Part shown: positions 1 to 7,730 of the stretch, piece by piece | How positions within the stretch are numbered: position 1 is the first letter of the stretch | Layout: each line of letters begins with the position of its first letter | NCBI GenBank assembly: GCA_021844645.1 | Contig: JAKBTA010000011.1 | Span: 1-28,842, forward strand | Direction of reading: 5' to 3' | Origin: Nitrospirota bacterium | GTDB lineage: Bacteria > Nitrospirota_A > Leptospirillia > Leptospirillales > Leptospirillaceae | DNA: 28,842 nt | The notes under the pieces: model-generated | What the model saw: the letters and a program-made list of their open reading frames with translations, nothing else | Databases searched by the model: none | What the model was told of the DNA's origin: nothing | Position numbers and translations under genes: made by a program

Positions 1-485
1 GGGATTGCATCGGGAACGCTGATCACGATATTCAGGAAGAACTTCCCCCTGGAGGTTGTGAGATCCGCCTGGCCGCACATCATGTTCCGGTCGATCGGCG
101 CGTAATGGCCGAAGACCAGGGGAACGGTGATTCGTCCGTGGATCGTGGCGATGGAAGCGTGGGACAGGGATTTGAAGGAGAGGAGCCGCTTGTCGTATTC
201 CATCGCGGAATATTTCCGGAAGGAATGAAGCGACTCCTTCTCCGGTTTGTAACTGTCGGAGACCTTGGCGATGGCGCGTATGACCATCTGGGAGGTCAGG
301 GAAGGAAACCGCTCCCTGGCCTCGAAATACACCAAATGGTGCAGTTCCACCTGGCGAAAAACTTCCGCCTCGAAGGACTTTCGGGAGATCCAGTTGCAGG
401 CTTCATTAAACTGCTCCATGGTCGAAAGAAGAGCCCTGGACTGTTCCTTCGTCGTTGTCAGTTTGACTTTAAGCATTTTATTCAT
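1..485 (-). CDS. tnpB: TnpB-family (IS200/IS605 OrfB) protein, N-terminal part, cut by window edge
   Basis: The minus-strand frame is open from position 485 to the window edge and encodes about 161 residues starting MNKMLKVKL. The pattern fits the N-terminal part of TnpB, the RNA-guided endonuclease of IS200/IS605 elements: an opening beta strand, the block TKEQSRALLSTMEQFNEACN, then SQMVIRAIAKVSDSYK, and the later segment MCGQADLTTSRGKFFLNIV, which resembles the TnpB wedge domain. The RuvC and zinc-finger parts would lie to the left of the window, so catalytic competence cannot be judged. In-frame ATGs occur at 509, 485 and 476, none with a clear Shine-Dalgarno sequence. I chose 485 because a promoter ends just before it (see 492-520). 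No tnpA is seen. Family assignment is by pattern recognition; an IS607- or IS1341-type relative is equally possible. Confidence 0.72.
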   Translation of the reverse strand, partial: MNKMLKVKLTTTKEQSRALLSTMEQFNEACNWISRKSFEAEVFRQVELHHLVYFEARERFPSLTSQMVIRAIAKVSDSYKPEKESLHSFRKYSAMEYDKRLLSFKSLSHASIATIHGRITVPLVFGHYAPIDRNMMCGQADLTTSRGKFFLNIVISVPDAI

Positions 486-491
486 ATTTAT

Positions 492-520
492 ACTGTATTT
501 AATATTCATTTTGTTGTCAA
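492..520 (-). promoter_or_regulatory. Sigma-70-like promoter of tnpB, apparently leaderless
   Basis: On the minus strand a perfect -35 hexamer TTGACA (520-515) is followed, after exactly 17 bases, by TACAGT (497-492, 4 of 6 matches to TATAAT). Only six bases separate this -10 box from the ATG at 485-483. Transcription would therefore start at or next to the start codon, giving a leaderless mRNA. No Shine-Dalgarno sequence lies before any candidate ATG, which agrees with this. Confidence 0.5.
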
Positions 521-608
521 CCATCCAACAGAAAGGAATATCGCATTCCTCCCATCTCTTGGCTGATTAAACCCTAAGAGAGGGTATCCTGCGATAAACA
601 CTGATGAA

Positions 609-914
609 TCATTCGATGACCGAAAGGAGGGTAAGCGTTTTGGGAGGCTCCTGTTTCTTCTGCTCCAAATATTCGGCAAAATACTTCTTCCCCGTGCTCC
701 ATTGCTCGAGGAGCTCTGCCAGATGAGCTCCGATCAAACGAATGGCGGAGTCTTCGTTGGGGAAGATGCGGATCATGCGTTCCCGTCTTCGGACCTCCTC
801 GTTCAGCCGCTCCTGGGAGATCATGCTTCCGAGCCTTACGCGATACTTTCGAGGAAAGGAGAGAATCGTGAGCGATTCCTCGAACCCTCCCTCCAGACAA
901 TCCATCGACTTGGG
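609..914 (-). pseudogene. IS256-family transposase, C-terminal remnant
   Basis: About 100 residues on the minus strand match the conserved end of IS256-family (Mutator-type) transposases. The segment LEGGFEESLTILSFP is followed by ERLNEEVRRRERMIRIFPN, then AIRLIGAHLAELLEQWSTGKKYF. In complete transposases this block follows the last catalytic acidic residue in a protein of about 400 residues. Here the homology begins near 914. The open frame continues upstream to 1115, but that part is unrelated and finally runs through the tRNA gene, so it is read-through. The usual RTTN signature is replaced by GSMI. The DDE catalytic domain is gone, so this is a dead fragment between tnpB and tRNA-Gly. Confidence 0.78.
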
Positions 915-1087
915 AGCCATTAGTGCCCGAAAAAAGATAACAAGGAACAAAATGGCTACAGCACTATATTTTGGGGTATCTTTATTTGGTGCCCTCTTGG
1001 TGCTCTGAGAATTGAAAAATGGGATAAAAAGGGATGCAGAACGATTCTTTTTTTGGGCTGTGGACGGTAGTCCATGAGGAGAAAGAT

Positions 1088-1162
1088 TGGAGCGGGATAT
1101 GGGATTCGAACCCACGACCTTCAGCTTGGGAAGCTGACACTCTACCGCTGAGTTAATCCCGC
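1088..1162 (-). tRNA. tRNA-Gly (anticodon CCC)
   Basis: The minus strand folds as a full cloverleaf. The acceptor stem pairs GCGGGAT (1162-1156) with ATCCCGC (1098-1092), U73 (1091) is the discriminator base expected for bacterial tRNA-Gly, and CCA is encoded at 1090-1088. The anticodon arm is TCAGC-TTCCCAA-GCTGA with anticodon CCC (1130-1128), reading GGG. The T arm contains GGTTCGAATCC. The first ten bases overlap the 3' end of the upstream thiS reading frame, so the two are probably processed from one transcript. Confidence 0.96.
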
Positions 1163-1455
1163 TCAGGATGTCCTGAATTATTTATCACGAGTTGATGGTC
1201 AATGTAAACAGAAGGTTCTCCTTCGATCAAATTCATGCAGGAGCTGCCTCCTCCAACAAACCCAATAATCTCGATCCTGTCTCCTTCATTCACCTCGGTC
1301 TTATCCCAATCCTCTTTTTGCAGGATCGAGAGATTCAGCTCGACAACGACCTGACGGTCAGAAAGACCCAGCTCTTTTAACAGTCCGGAAATCTTGGTTC
1401 CGGGAGAAAAAGGGCAGGACTCGCCATTAACATAGACATGCGCACCATCGCTCAT
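1153..1455 (-). CDS. thiS: ThiS-like sulfur carrier protein with C-terminal extension
   Basis: ThiS carries sulfur as a thiocarboxylate on its C-terminal Gly-Gly during thiamine thiazole synthesis. This 100-residue protein has the ubiquitin-like beta-grasp pattern: VYVNGESCPF, then ISGLLKELGL, VVVELNLSIL and GDRIEIIGFVGGG. The start at 1455 is chosen because AGGAGG lies 10 bases upstream; the frame stays open further upstream but without a ribosome site. The GGG at residues 68-70 should be the C-terminus, yet the frame continues for 30 residues (SSCMNLIEGE onward) and stops inside tRNA-Gly. Activation by ThiF would need the tail to be removed, or the stop codon has been lost. No other thi gene is next to it. 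A carrier for another pathway (MoaD- or QbsE-like) is possible. Confidence 0.78.
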   Translation of the reverse strand: MSDGAHVYVNGESCPFSPGTKISGLLKELGLSDRQVVVELNLSILQKEDWDKTEVNEGDRIEIIGFVGGGSSCMNLIEGEPSVYIDHQLVINNSGHPERD

Positions 1456-1546
1456 AAAAAGACGTCCTCCTGAAGTTAAAAGAAAGCCACTGGAATGATC
1501 CAAAGATTTTGTTGCCATAATCCGCTACAATGGATCCTAACGGAAT

Positions 1547-2560
1547 TTGAGTTCCACGGTCAAAGGGCTAAAATTGAAGCAGCTATTCTTCTCACAACTC
1601 CCCAGAGCGCTCTTTGCGACAAAGCTTCTCTTTGTCACGGGGGCTTCGTACCTTCTGGCCGACGGAGTGGACCAGGCTGTCAAAAACAGCATCGTTCCAC
1701 CAATGAGAATTCAGGATGAAAGCCGATCCGGCAGCATTGACTCTTTCCATGCCCCAACGGCTTCAGAGCTGGGAATTATTGCTTCCAGAAATCCATTCAG
1801 CCCCGATCTTCGAGGAAAAAGCTACGCAAACATCCTTTCTGATCTCTATCCGGACTCGGCATCGAAGTCAGATGCTGCCCCCAGAGATGCCGAGGTTGTG
1901 GCAGTAGGAAACTGGATGAACGGAAAAGTTCCGATTCTCACGCCAAAACTGATCAAACTAAGGCTTGTCGGTACAGTTTTGGCAGGAAAGGTAACATCAG
2001 GCGCAGTCATCGACTCCCTGGATCCGGAGAAGCAAAAGTTCTATCGGGTACACGATGTCATCATTCCAGGGAAAATAACGCTCGTTGCCGTTCGGAAAGA
2101 ATATGTCGTCTTGCAAGTCGGAAAAGGGTTCGGAATTTTAAAAGCCCACTATGACCAGGAGGATGATGCCGGTCAGGCACTGCCGGAGAATGGGCCATTA
2201 CCCGTTAGCGCGCATGGGATTCACAAGATTGACGCCACTCACTGGCTCGTTGAGGCCAGGGCAATCCAGTTTGCAACAAAAAATTTAAGTTCCCTGCTTT
2301 TGCAGGCCAGGGCGGTACCAGACTTCACAGGAGGCCACCCCGACGGCTTCCGTATGGTCAGCATACAACAGGGAAGCCTTTTCCAGGAACTGGGCCTCTC
2401 ACAAGGAGATGTCATACGCTCAATCAACGGTCTTTCCATGAATGATCCTCAAAATTTCATGAAAGCACTGTCAACTCTTCAGAGCGCAACCAATGTCCAG
2501 ATCAATCTGTTGAGGAATGGGGCACCCCAGACGTTTGACTACCAGATACAGGCGGAATGA
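1547..2560 (+). CDS. gspC: T2SS inner-membrane protein GspC with PDZ domain
   Basis: GspC links the inner-membrane platform of the T2SS to the secretin. The protein has 337 residues. A short cytoplasmic N-terminus is followed by one membrane helix (about residues 22-40) and a linker that includes SRNPFSPDLRG. The HR domain (about 135-195; TGAVIDSLDPEKQKFYRVHDVI type) is the part that binds the secretin N0 domain. A C-terminal PDZ domain follows (about 255-335; GSLFQELGLSQGDVIRSINGL). The first start after an in-frame stop is TTG at 1547, which has no good ribosome site. A second TTG at 1574 is preceded by AAAGGG at 6 bases and may be the true start. It is the first gene of the gsp operon, divergent from thiS. 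Its stop overlaps an ATG of the gspD frame by 4 bases. Confidence 0.88.
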   Translation: MSSTVKGLKLKQLFFSQLPRALFATKLLFVTGASYLLADGVDQAVKNSIVPPMRIQDESRSGSIDSFHAPTASELGIIASRNPFSPDLRGKSYANILSDLYPDSASKSDAAPRDAEVVAVGNWMNGKVPILTPKLIKLRLVGTVLAGKVTSGAVIDSLDPEKQKFYRVHDVIIPGKITLVAVRKEYVVLQVGKGFGILKAHYDQEDDAGQALPENGPLPVSAHGIHKIDATHWLVEARAIQFATKNLSSLLLQARAVPDFTGGHPDGFRMVSIQQGSLFQELGLSQGDVIRSINGLSMNDPQNFMKALSTLQSATNVQINLLRNGAPQTFDYQIQAE

Positions 2561-2589
2561 TCAATTCCTCAGCTGATAAGGGATTAAAA

Positions 2590-4272
2590 ATGCACCTTTC
2601 CATACGACAGAAAAAATGGTCAAAGATTACGACATTCCTTTTTCTTATCGCTTTTCTTTCTGACGGAAGCCGTCTTCATGCCTCGACCACTCCCCCTCCC
2701 GGAAAAGGACTGACTCCCCAAGAGTCTCCCGGTCAGACAAAAGATCCACTGATCATCAAGCCATCAACCGAACCGCCTCTTGATCCGGAAAACTCCGTTT
2801 CCCTCAATTTCAGGAATGTCGACATATCTGTTCTTGTCCGGTTCATGAGCAACCTCATGAACAAAAACATCGTCATGGACGAGCGGGTCAAAGGAAAGAT
2901 CTCGATTCTCTCACCGAACAGGATCAGCATTGACCGGGCATTCCAGATTTTCAAGCAGTCTCTCCGGATGAAAGGCTTCGAGGCTGTTACAAAAAAAGGC
3001 ATGATTTTTATCGTTCCCGCAAACCAGGCCCCCCAGGACAGGGAGCTCTTTCTATTTACCCTGGAAAACACCAGTGCCAAGTCCATCGCAAAAACGATCA
3101 ACAGCATACTGGCAAAAGGCTTTCAGCCACCTCCCGCCGGATCGGTCTCATCTGGCGGACTCATCGGAATGGTTCAGATCGTTCCGGACAGCCCCTCAAA
3201 CAGCCTGATCATCTCAGCAACGCCCCATGACTACCATCTGATCAAGGACTTGCTGAGAAATCTCGACCATCCTCCTGGAGAAGTCTACGTCAAGGCCTCT
3301 CTCATCGAGATTTCCACGGATAAGCTCCAGAACATCCAGGTCAATCTTCTCGGAGCCGTTACAGGAGCAAATGGTTCCGGAGTGGTCGGCGGAACAAACT
3401 ATGGAATGGTCGGAGGCACAGTCAACGGAGCGGTGGGAAACAGTCTGACGGGAACAACAGGGACAACCACTGCAAGCGGCGCCGCCGGAGCGGCATCCTA
3501 TCTCTCGGGACTCACAGGACTTGTTGCCGGAGTCCTGACTGGTGGAACATTTACTTACGGAGGAGTCAGCTATCCCTCCATCGGATCACTCCTCAACGCA
3601 CTTCAGACCGATACCGACGTCAGGACACTTTCCACCCCGGAGATTCTGGCGACCGACTCACAGAAGGCCAAAATTACGGTTGGTGAGGATGTTCCATTCA
3701 TAACGGGACAGAGCCAGACCGTCGGCGGCAACGTCATGACAATGATCCAGCGCCAGAATGTCGGAATCACTCTTGAAATCACCCCCCATATCCTTGCCCA
3801 CAACCGGGTCCGTCTCCAGCTGAAACAGACCATATCGGCCCTTACCAATGCTTCCCAGCTGATTGGAACGATCGCTGTCGGCCCAACAACCACAAAGAGG
3901 GCCACCACCACCACACTGACCATCGCATCGGGACAGACCATTGTGATTGGCGGTCTTATTTCATCTGTCGTGACCAAGAACAAATCGACCATCCCCTGGC
4001 TTGGAAACATCCCGGTTCTTGGATACCTGTTCTCAAATACGACCAATGAAAAACAGAGGGACGATCTCCTGATCTTCCTGACACCCTATGTCATCAAGTC
4101 AAACTACTCCTACGCCAAGATCGATCTCGGCGCACCCTCGATCCTGAAACGCTATTCACGACACCAGCACCTGATCGAGACATTGACTCCAAAGATAAAA
4201 CCTGGAACCGTCTCCGACGATACCTTTCTGGAAACAGTGAACCTTCCAGGAGAAAAAGGAACTCCGGAGTGA
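2590..4272 (+). CDS. gspD: T2SS secretin GspD, short form
   Basis: GspD forms the outer-membrane channel. I start at ATG 2590, which has AAGGG 7 bases upstream and gives a normal signal peptide (MHLSIRQKKW, hydrophobic core TTFLFLIAFL). An upstream ATG at 2557 overlaps the gspC stop and would add 11 residues; coupling from it is possible. Counted from 2557, an N0-like domain lies at about 79-155 (VSLNFRNVDI), a single KH-type N domain at 162-240 (VPDSPSNSLIIS) and the secretin domain at 242-515. The secretin domain carries VPFITG (379-384) and the conserved PWLGNIPVLGYLF (480-492). Typical GspD has N0 plus N1, N2 and N3 and 650-750 residues; here two N domains appear to be missing. A Gly/Thr/Ala-rich insert (about 268-335) sits in the gate region. 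Confidence 0.93.
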   Translation: MHLSIRQKKWSKITTFLFLIAFLSDGSRLHASTTPPPGKGLTPQESPGQTKDPLIIKPSTEPPLDPENSVSLNFRNVDISVLVRFMSNLMNKNIVMDERVKGKISILSPNRISIDRAFQIFKQSLRMKGFEAVTKKGMIFIVPANQAPQDRELFLFTLENTSAKSIAKTINSILAKGFQPPPAGSVSSGGLIGMVQIVPDSPSNSLIISATPHDYHLIKDLLRNLDHPPGEVYVKASLIEISTDKLQNIQVNLLGAVTGANGSGVVGGTNYGMVGGTVNGAVGNSLTGTTGTTTASGAAGAASYLSGLTGLVAGVLTGGTFTYGGVSYPSIGSLLNALQTDTDVRTLSTPEILATDSQKAKITVGEDVPFITGQSQTVGGNVMTMIQRQNVGITLEITPHILAHNRVRLQLKQTISALTNASQLIGTIAVGPTTTKRATTTTLTIASGQTIVIGGLISSVVTKNKSTIPWLGNIPVLGYLFSNTTNEKQRDDLLIFLTPYVIKSNYSYAKIDLGAPSILKRYSRHQHLIETLTPKIKPGTVSDDTFLETVNLPGEKGTPE

Positions 4273-4278
4273 CTCAAG

Positions 4279-5994
4279 ATGCCAGTGGATAACCTAAAAA
4301 AACACATTCTTTCTCTCATGTCACCACCGGATGAGGTTGACTCTTCAGGTGCCCAGCCCCCTTTGCCCGAACTGTTGGGGGCAAATGGGGAGAGCCCTGA
4401 TGAATTGTGGAAAAAATGGGCCAACCTGCAGAACTATCCCTACCTGACCGATTTCAGCCTGGATTTCATAGAACCAGAACTTCTGGCCAGACTTCCCATC
4501 GGATTTCTCAAACATCATCTCCTGTTGCCAACACACCACAGTGACCAGAAGAAAGCGATCCAGCTGATCCTCGGATCCCCCAAAAGCTTTTTTGCGATGG
4601 AAACAGTGAGAACCATCCTGGGAGAAAGAGACCGGGATATCCGTTTTGACCTGGCCTTCATGCCACCGCCAAAACTACTGACACTGATCAACAATGCCTA
4701 TGAGAGGTATACACAGAGCCAGACATCAGAAGTTTTATCGGGGGTCTCGACGGAAACGGAAGAAATGAAAGATCTGTCATCCATCCAGGAAACAATCGAT
4801 CTTCTCGATGCCAGGGATGATGCCCCAATGATCCGGCTGGCAAACTCCATCCTGGCCCAGTCTATTCGACAGAAAGCCTCTGACATCCACATAGAGCCAT
4901 TTGAGAAGGACCTCATGGTTCGCTACCGCGTCGACGGGGTCCTTTTCAACGTGCTGTCCATTCCCCAAAAGATTCAGGCAGGACTGATATCCCGATTCAA
5001 ACTGATGGCCAATCTGAACATCGCAGAAAAAAGACTTCCCCAGGACGGCAGGATTCGAATCAAGACTGGTGGACGGGATATCGACATCCGGGTCTCGACA
5101 CTCCCCGTCAGGCATGGAGAACGGGTCGTCCTTCGTATTCTGGAGCAGGGCACACTGCTTCTGCCCCTTTCGTCAATCGGCTTTGATGAGCACGACCTTT
5201 CGACACTGGCCGGGCTCATTCGACTGACACACGGGATCATTCTCGTAACAGGTCCGACGGGAGCAGGAAAAACAACCACACTCTATGCCATTCTCAATAC
5301 GATCAACAGCCCCGACAAGAATATCATCACCATCGAAGATCCTGTTGAATATCAGCTTCAGGGTATTGGACAGATACAGGTCAACTCCAAGATCCAGCTC
5401 ACCTTTGCCACCGGACTCAGGTCAATACTCCGGCAGGATCCTGATGTCATCCTGATCGGAGAAATCAGGGACGGAGAAACGGCTGAAATCGCAATCCAGG
5501 CATCTTTGACGGGACACCTCGTTTTTTCAACGCTTCATACCAATGACGCGCCCTCAGCCATTACCAGACTGATCGACATGGGCACAGAACCTTTCCTGAT
5601 CTCAACGAGCGTGAAGGCGGTCATCGCCCAGCGCCTGGTCAGAAAGATCTGCCCCGATTGCAGGGAAAACTATCTTCCCGACGAAATAGAGCTTCAACGT
5701 ATCGGGATCACCGCTTCTGAGCTGCCTCCGGAGGGACTCTTCCGAGGAAAGGGATGCGCCCGCTGCATGGATACCGGCTATCGGGGCAGGCAGGGCATCT
5801 ACGAACTTCTGATCATCGACCCGGAAATCGCCCAGCTGATCAACATCAAAACCGACACGGCCACCATCAGAAACCGGGCCAAAGAAAAGGGAATGACCAC
5901 GCTTCTCGAAGATGGAAGACGAAAAATCCTTTTGGGCATTACAACGACCGAAGAGGTCCTGCGAGTTGCAATGTCAGAGGTTTCGATCGAGTAG
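4279..5994 (+). CDS. gspE: T2SS assembly ATPase GspE
   Basis: GspE is the cytoplasmic hexameric ATPase that powers pseudopilus assembly. The 571-residue protein has an N-terminal GspE/PilB-type domain (about 1-150) and the C-terminal secretion-ATPase core. Visible motifs are Walker A GPTGAGKTT (near 325-333), the Asp box ITIEDPVEYQ, the Walker B region DPDVILIGEIRDGETAE (near 390), a His box with TGHLVFSTLHTNDAPSA, and a four-cysteine zinc site (CPDC near 458-461, CARC near 493-496). The ATG at 4279 follows the gspD stop by 6 bases and has GGAG 9 bases upstream. The zinc site and length distinguish it from retraction ATPases of the PilT type. A PilB identity is excluded mainly by the gsp context. 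Confidence 0.95.
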   Translation: MPVDNLKKHILSLMSPPDEVDSSGAQPPLPELLGANGESPDELWKKWANLQNYPYLTDFSLDFIEPELLARLPIGFLKHHLLLPTHHSDQKKAIQLILGSPKSFFAMETVRTILGERDRDIRFDLAFMPPPKLLTLINNAYERYTQSQTSEVLSGVSTETEEMKDLSSIQETIDLLDARDDAPMIRLANSILAQSIRQKASDIHIEPFEKDLMVRYRVDGVLFNVLSIPQKIQAGLISRFKLMANLNIAEKRLPQDGRIRIKTGGRDIDIRVSTLPVRHGERVVLRILEQGTLLLPLSSIGFDEHDLSTLAGLIRLTHGIILVTGPTGAGKTTTLYAILNTINSPDKNIITIEDPVEYQLQGIGQIQVNSKIQLTFATGLRSILRQDPDVILIGEIRDGETAEIAIQASLTGHLVFSTLHTNDAPSAITRLIDMGTEPFLISTSVKAVIAQRLVRKICPDCRENYLPDEIELQRIGITASELPPEGLFRGKGCARCMDTGYRGRQGIYELLIIDPEIAQLINIKTDTATIRNRAKEKGMTTLLEDGRRKILLGITTTEEVLRVAMSEVSIE

Positions 5995-6029
5995 CCATGA
6001 AGACATCCATCAAACACCGATGACATACG

Positions 6030-7229
6030 ATGCCCATTTTTGCCTATGAAGGGGTAACACCTTCAGGAAAACGATCCACAGGATTGATCGATGCGGACAG
6101 CTCTCGCCATGCCCGCCAGAAACTCCGTTCCCAGGGCATAACAGCTCTCAGGATCTCGCCCCAGGAAGCTGGAAAAACCTCCAAAGAAACCGGCAGAACC
6201 AATGTCAGGGCGAAAGAGCTGACCGCATTTACAAGGCAGCTTGCAACACTTATCGGGGCAGGAATTCCTATCGTGGATGCCCTTGCCGCAATTCTTGACC
6301 AGGGGATGGAAGGCAGGCTCCAGGAAATCATCGCTTCCGTGAGGGAAGATGTAAAAGGCGGAAGCTCCCTTAATGGCGCTCTTGAAAAGTATCAAAAGGT
6401 TTTCTCCCCTATTTTCGTCAACATGATCCGTGCAGGAGAGGAATCAGGGACACTTGAGATCATGCTTGACCGGATTGCTGATTTTCAGGAAAAAAGCCAG
6501 GAAACCAGACGAAAGGTTCTCGGGAGTCTTTTTTATCCGATTATTCTCATGTGTGTCGGGATCCTGATGGTCCTTTTTCTCCTCACCGTTGTCATGCCAA
6601 GGATTACCAGTATTTTTGAAGGACTGAAAGCAACCCTCCCCCTCCCGACCCGCATTCTGCTGGCCGTTTCTGGCACTCTCAGGGAGCATGCCCTTCTGTT
6701 CATTGCGGCAACAATGCTTTTGATACTGTCTGGAATCCGTCTTGCCAGGACGCAAAGAAGATATCTTGATGAAATCATTCTCAAAATACCCCGTGTTGGG
6801 CCATTGATTATTTCCGACCAGGTCGCCCGTTTTTCAAGAACGATGTCGGTCCTGCTCAAAGGAGGCGTTTCCCTTCAAAGGGCTCTTGAAATCGCTGAAA
6901 CAGTCGTGACCAACCAGATCTTGAAGGAGGCTGTCTCCCGGGCAAGAGAGCTCGTCAGGAACGGAGAGTCCCTGGGAGGAAGCCTTCGCCAATCCCCTTA
7001 CTTCCCGAGGCTTGCAGTCGCAATGATCCAGACCGGAGAACGCTCGGGGCAGCTCGAAGAGCTCCTGATGAAAACAGCCCAGGGATATGAGTCTGAGGTC
7101 GGACAGATTGTTGCAACCATTACTTCAATCGTCGAGCCACTCATGATACTATTAATCGGATCCATGGTCCTTTTCATGGTTCTTTCAGTTTTGCTCCCCA
7201 TTTTTGAAATGAGTCAGGCTGTCCAGTAG
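6030..7229 (+). CDS. gspF: T2SS inner-membrane platform protein GspF
   Basis: GspF is the polytopic platform protein that couples GspE to pseudopilin assembly. The 399-residue protein starts MPIFAYEGVTPSGK and has two repeated cytoplasmic F domains, about residues 66-165 and 267-365. Both contain the same pattern (FTRQLATLIGAGIP and FSRTMSVLLKGGV; MIRAGEESGTLE and MIQTGERSGQLEE). Membrane helices lie at about 168-189, 220-236 and 368-391, as is normal for the family. There is no clear Shine-Dalgarno sequence before 6030. An 8-codon open frame (5997-6023, MKTSIKHR) fills the gap after gspE and ends six bases before gspF, so re-initiation is conceivable. Confidence 0.94.
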   Translation: MPIFAYEGVTPSGKRSTGLIDADSSRHARQKLRSQGITALRISPQEAGKTSKETGRTNVRAKELTAFTRQLATLIGAGIPIVDALAAILDQGMEGRLQEIIASVREDVKGGSSLNGALEKYQKVFSPIFVNMIRAGEESGTLEIMLDRIADFQEKSQETRRKVLGSLFYPIILMCVGILMVLFLLTVVMPRITSIFEGLKATLPLPTRILLAVSGTLREHALLFIAATMLLILSGIRLARTQRRYLDEIILKIPRVGPLIISDQVARFSRTMSVLLKGGVSLQRALEIAETVVTNQILKEAVSRARELVRNGESLGGSLRQSPYFPRLAVAMIQTGERSGQLEELLMKTAQGYESEVGQIVATITSIVEPLMILLIGSMVLFMVLSVLLPIFEMSQAVQ

Positions 7230-7271
7230 CAAATAACGGTGCCTGCTAAAGATCGACAAGAGGAAAAGCGA

Positions 7272-7730
7272 ATGTCTGGCCTTACCAAGAAGAGAAAAAG
7301 CCTTTTTTCGGACTCCGGATTCACATTGATCGAGATCATGGTGGTCATCTTCATCATTGCCTTGCTTGCGGCGCTTGTCGTGCCCAAAATCATCGGTCGG
7401 ACCGAAGAAGCCAAAAGGGTTGCGGCCAAAGCCCAGATCAGGGAGATAGAAAATGCCTTGAGCCTTTACCATCTTGACAACGGAACCTATCCTTCGACAG
7501 AACAGACCCTTGATGCACTGATCAAAAAACCATCAACACCTCCCATCCCGACCAATTACAAAGCGGGAGGGTATATCTCAAAAATACCAAAGGATCCCTG
7601 GGGCCGGCCCTATATCTACCTTTCTCCCGGGAATCATGGGGACTTTGACCTTTACTCCTATGGAGCGGACGGTGCCAAGGGCGGCAAGGGAAACAATGCC
7701 GACATCGAATCCTGGGCGCTTGAAAACTGA
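7272..7730 (+). CDS. gspG: T2SS major pseudopilin GspG
   Basis: GspG is the main subunit of the periplasmic pseudopilus. The 152-residue protein carries a prepilin leader cut at G16|F17, followed by FTLIEIMVVIFIIALLAALV with the required glutamate at +5. The C-terminal half shows the GspG signature: NALSLYHLDNGTYPST, a DPWGRPYIYLSPG block and SYGADGAKGG near the end, where Asp residues bind calcium in known structures. ATG 7272 was chosen over an upstream GTG (7239) because AGAGGA lies 7 bases before it. The stop overlaps the start of gspN as TGATG. A prepilin peptidase (GspO) would be needed and is not in the window. Confidence 0.95.
   Translation: MSGLTKKRKSLFSDSGFTLIEIMVVIFIIALLAALVVPKIIGRTEEAKRVAAKAQIREIENALSLYHLDNGTYPSTEQTLDALIKKPSTPPIPTNYKAGGYISKIPKDPWGRPYIYLSPGNHGDFDLYSYGADGAKGGKGNNADIESWALEN

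Noticed and set aside
105..566. Plus-strand open frames of 101-153 residues at the left end
   Set aside because: They are antisense to the recognisable TnpB N-terminus on the minus strand and show no family pattern or ribosome site.
915..1115. N-terminal part of the long minus-strand frame that includes the IS256 remnant
   Set aside because: It translates the tRNA T arm and non-coding flank; transposase similarity begins only near 914.
1526..1531. TACAAT as -10 box of a gspC promoter
   Set aside because: No acceptable -35 box lies 16-18 bases upstream and there is no extended -10 TG, so support is too thin.
1456..1546. TPP riboswitch before thiS
   Set aside because: The 91-base spacer lacks the CUGAGA and related conserved elements and is too short for the aptamer.
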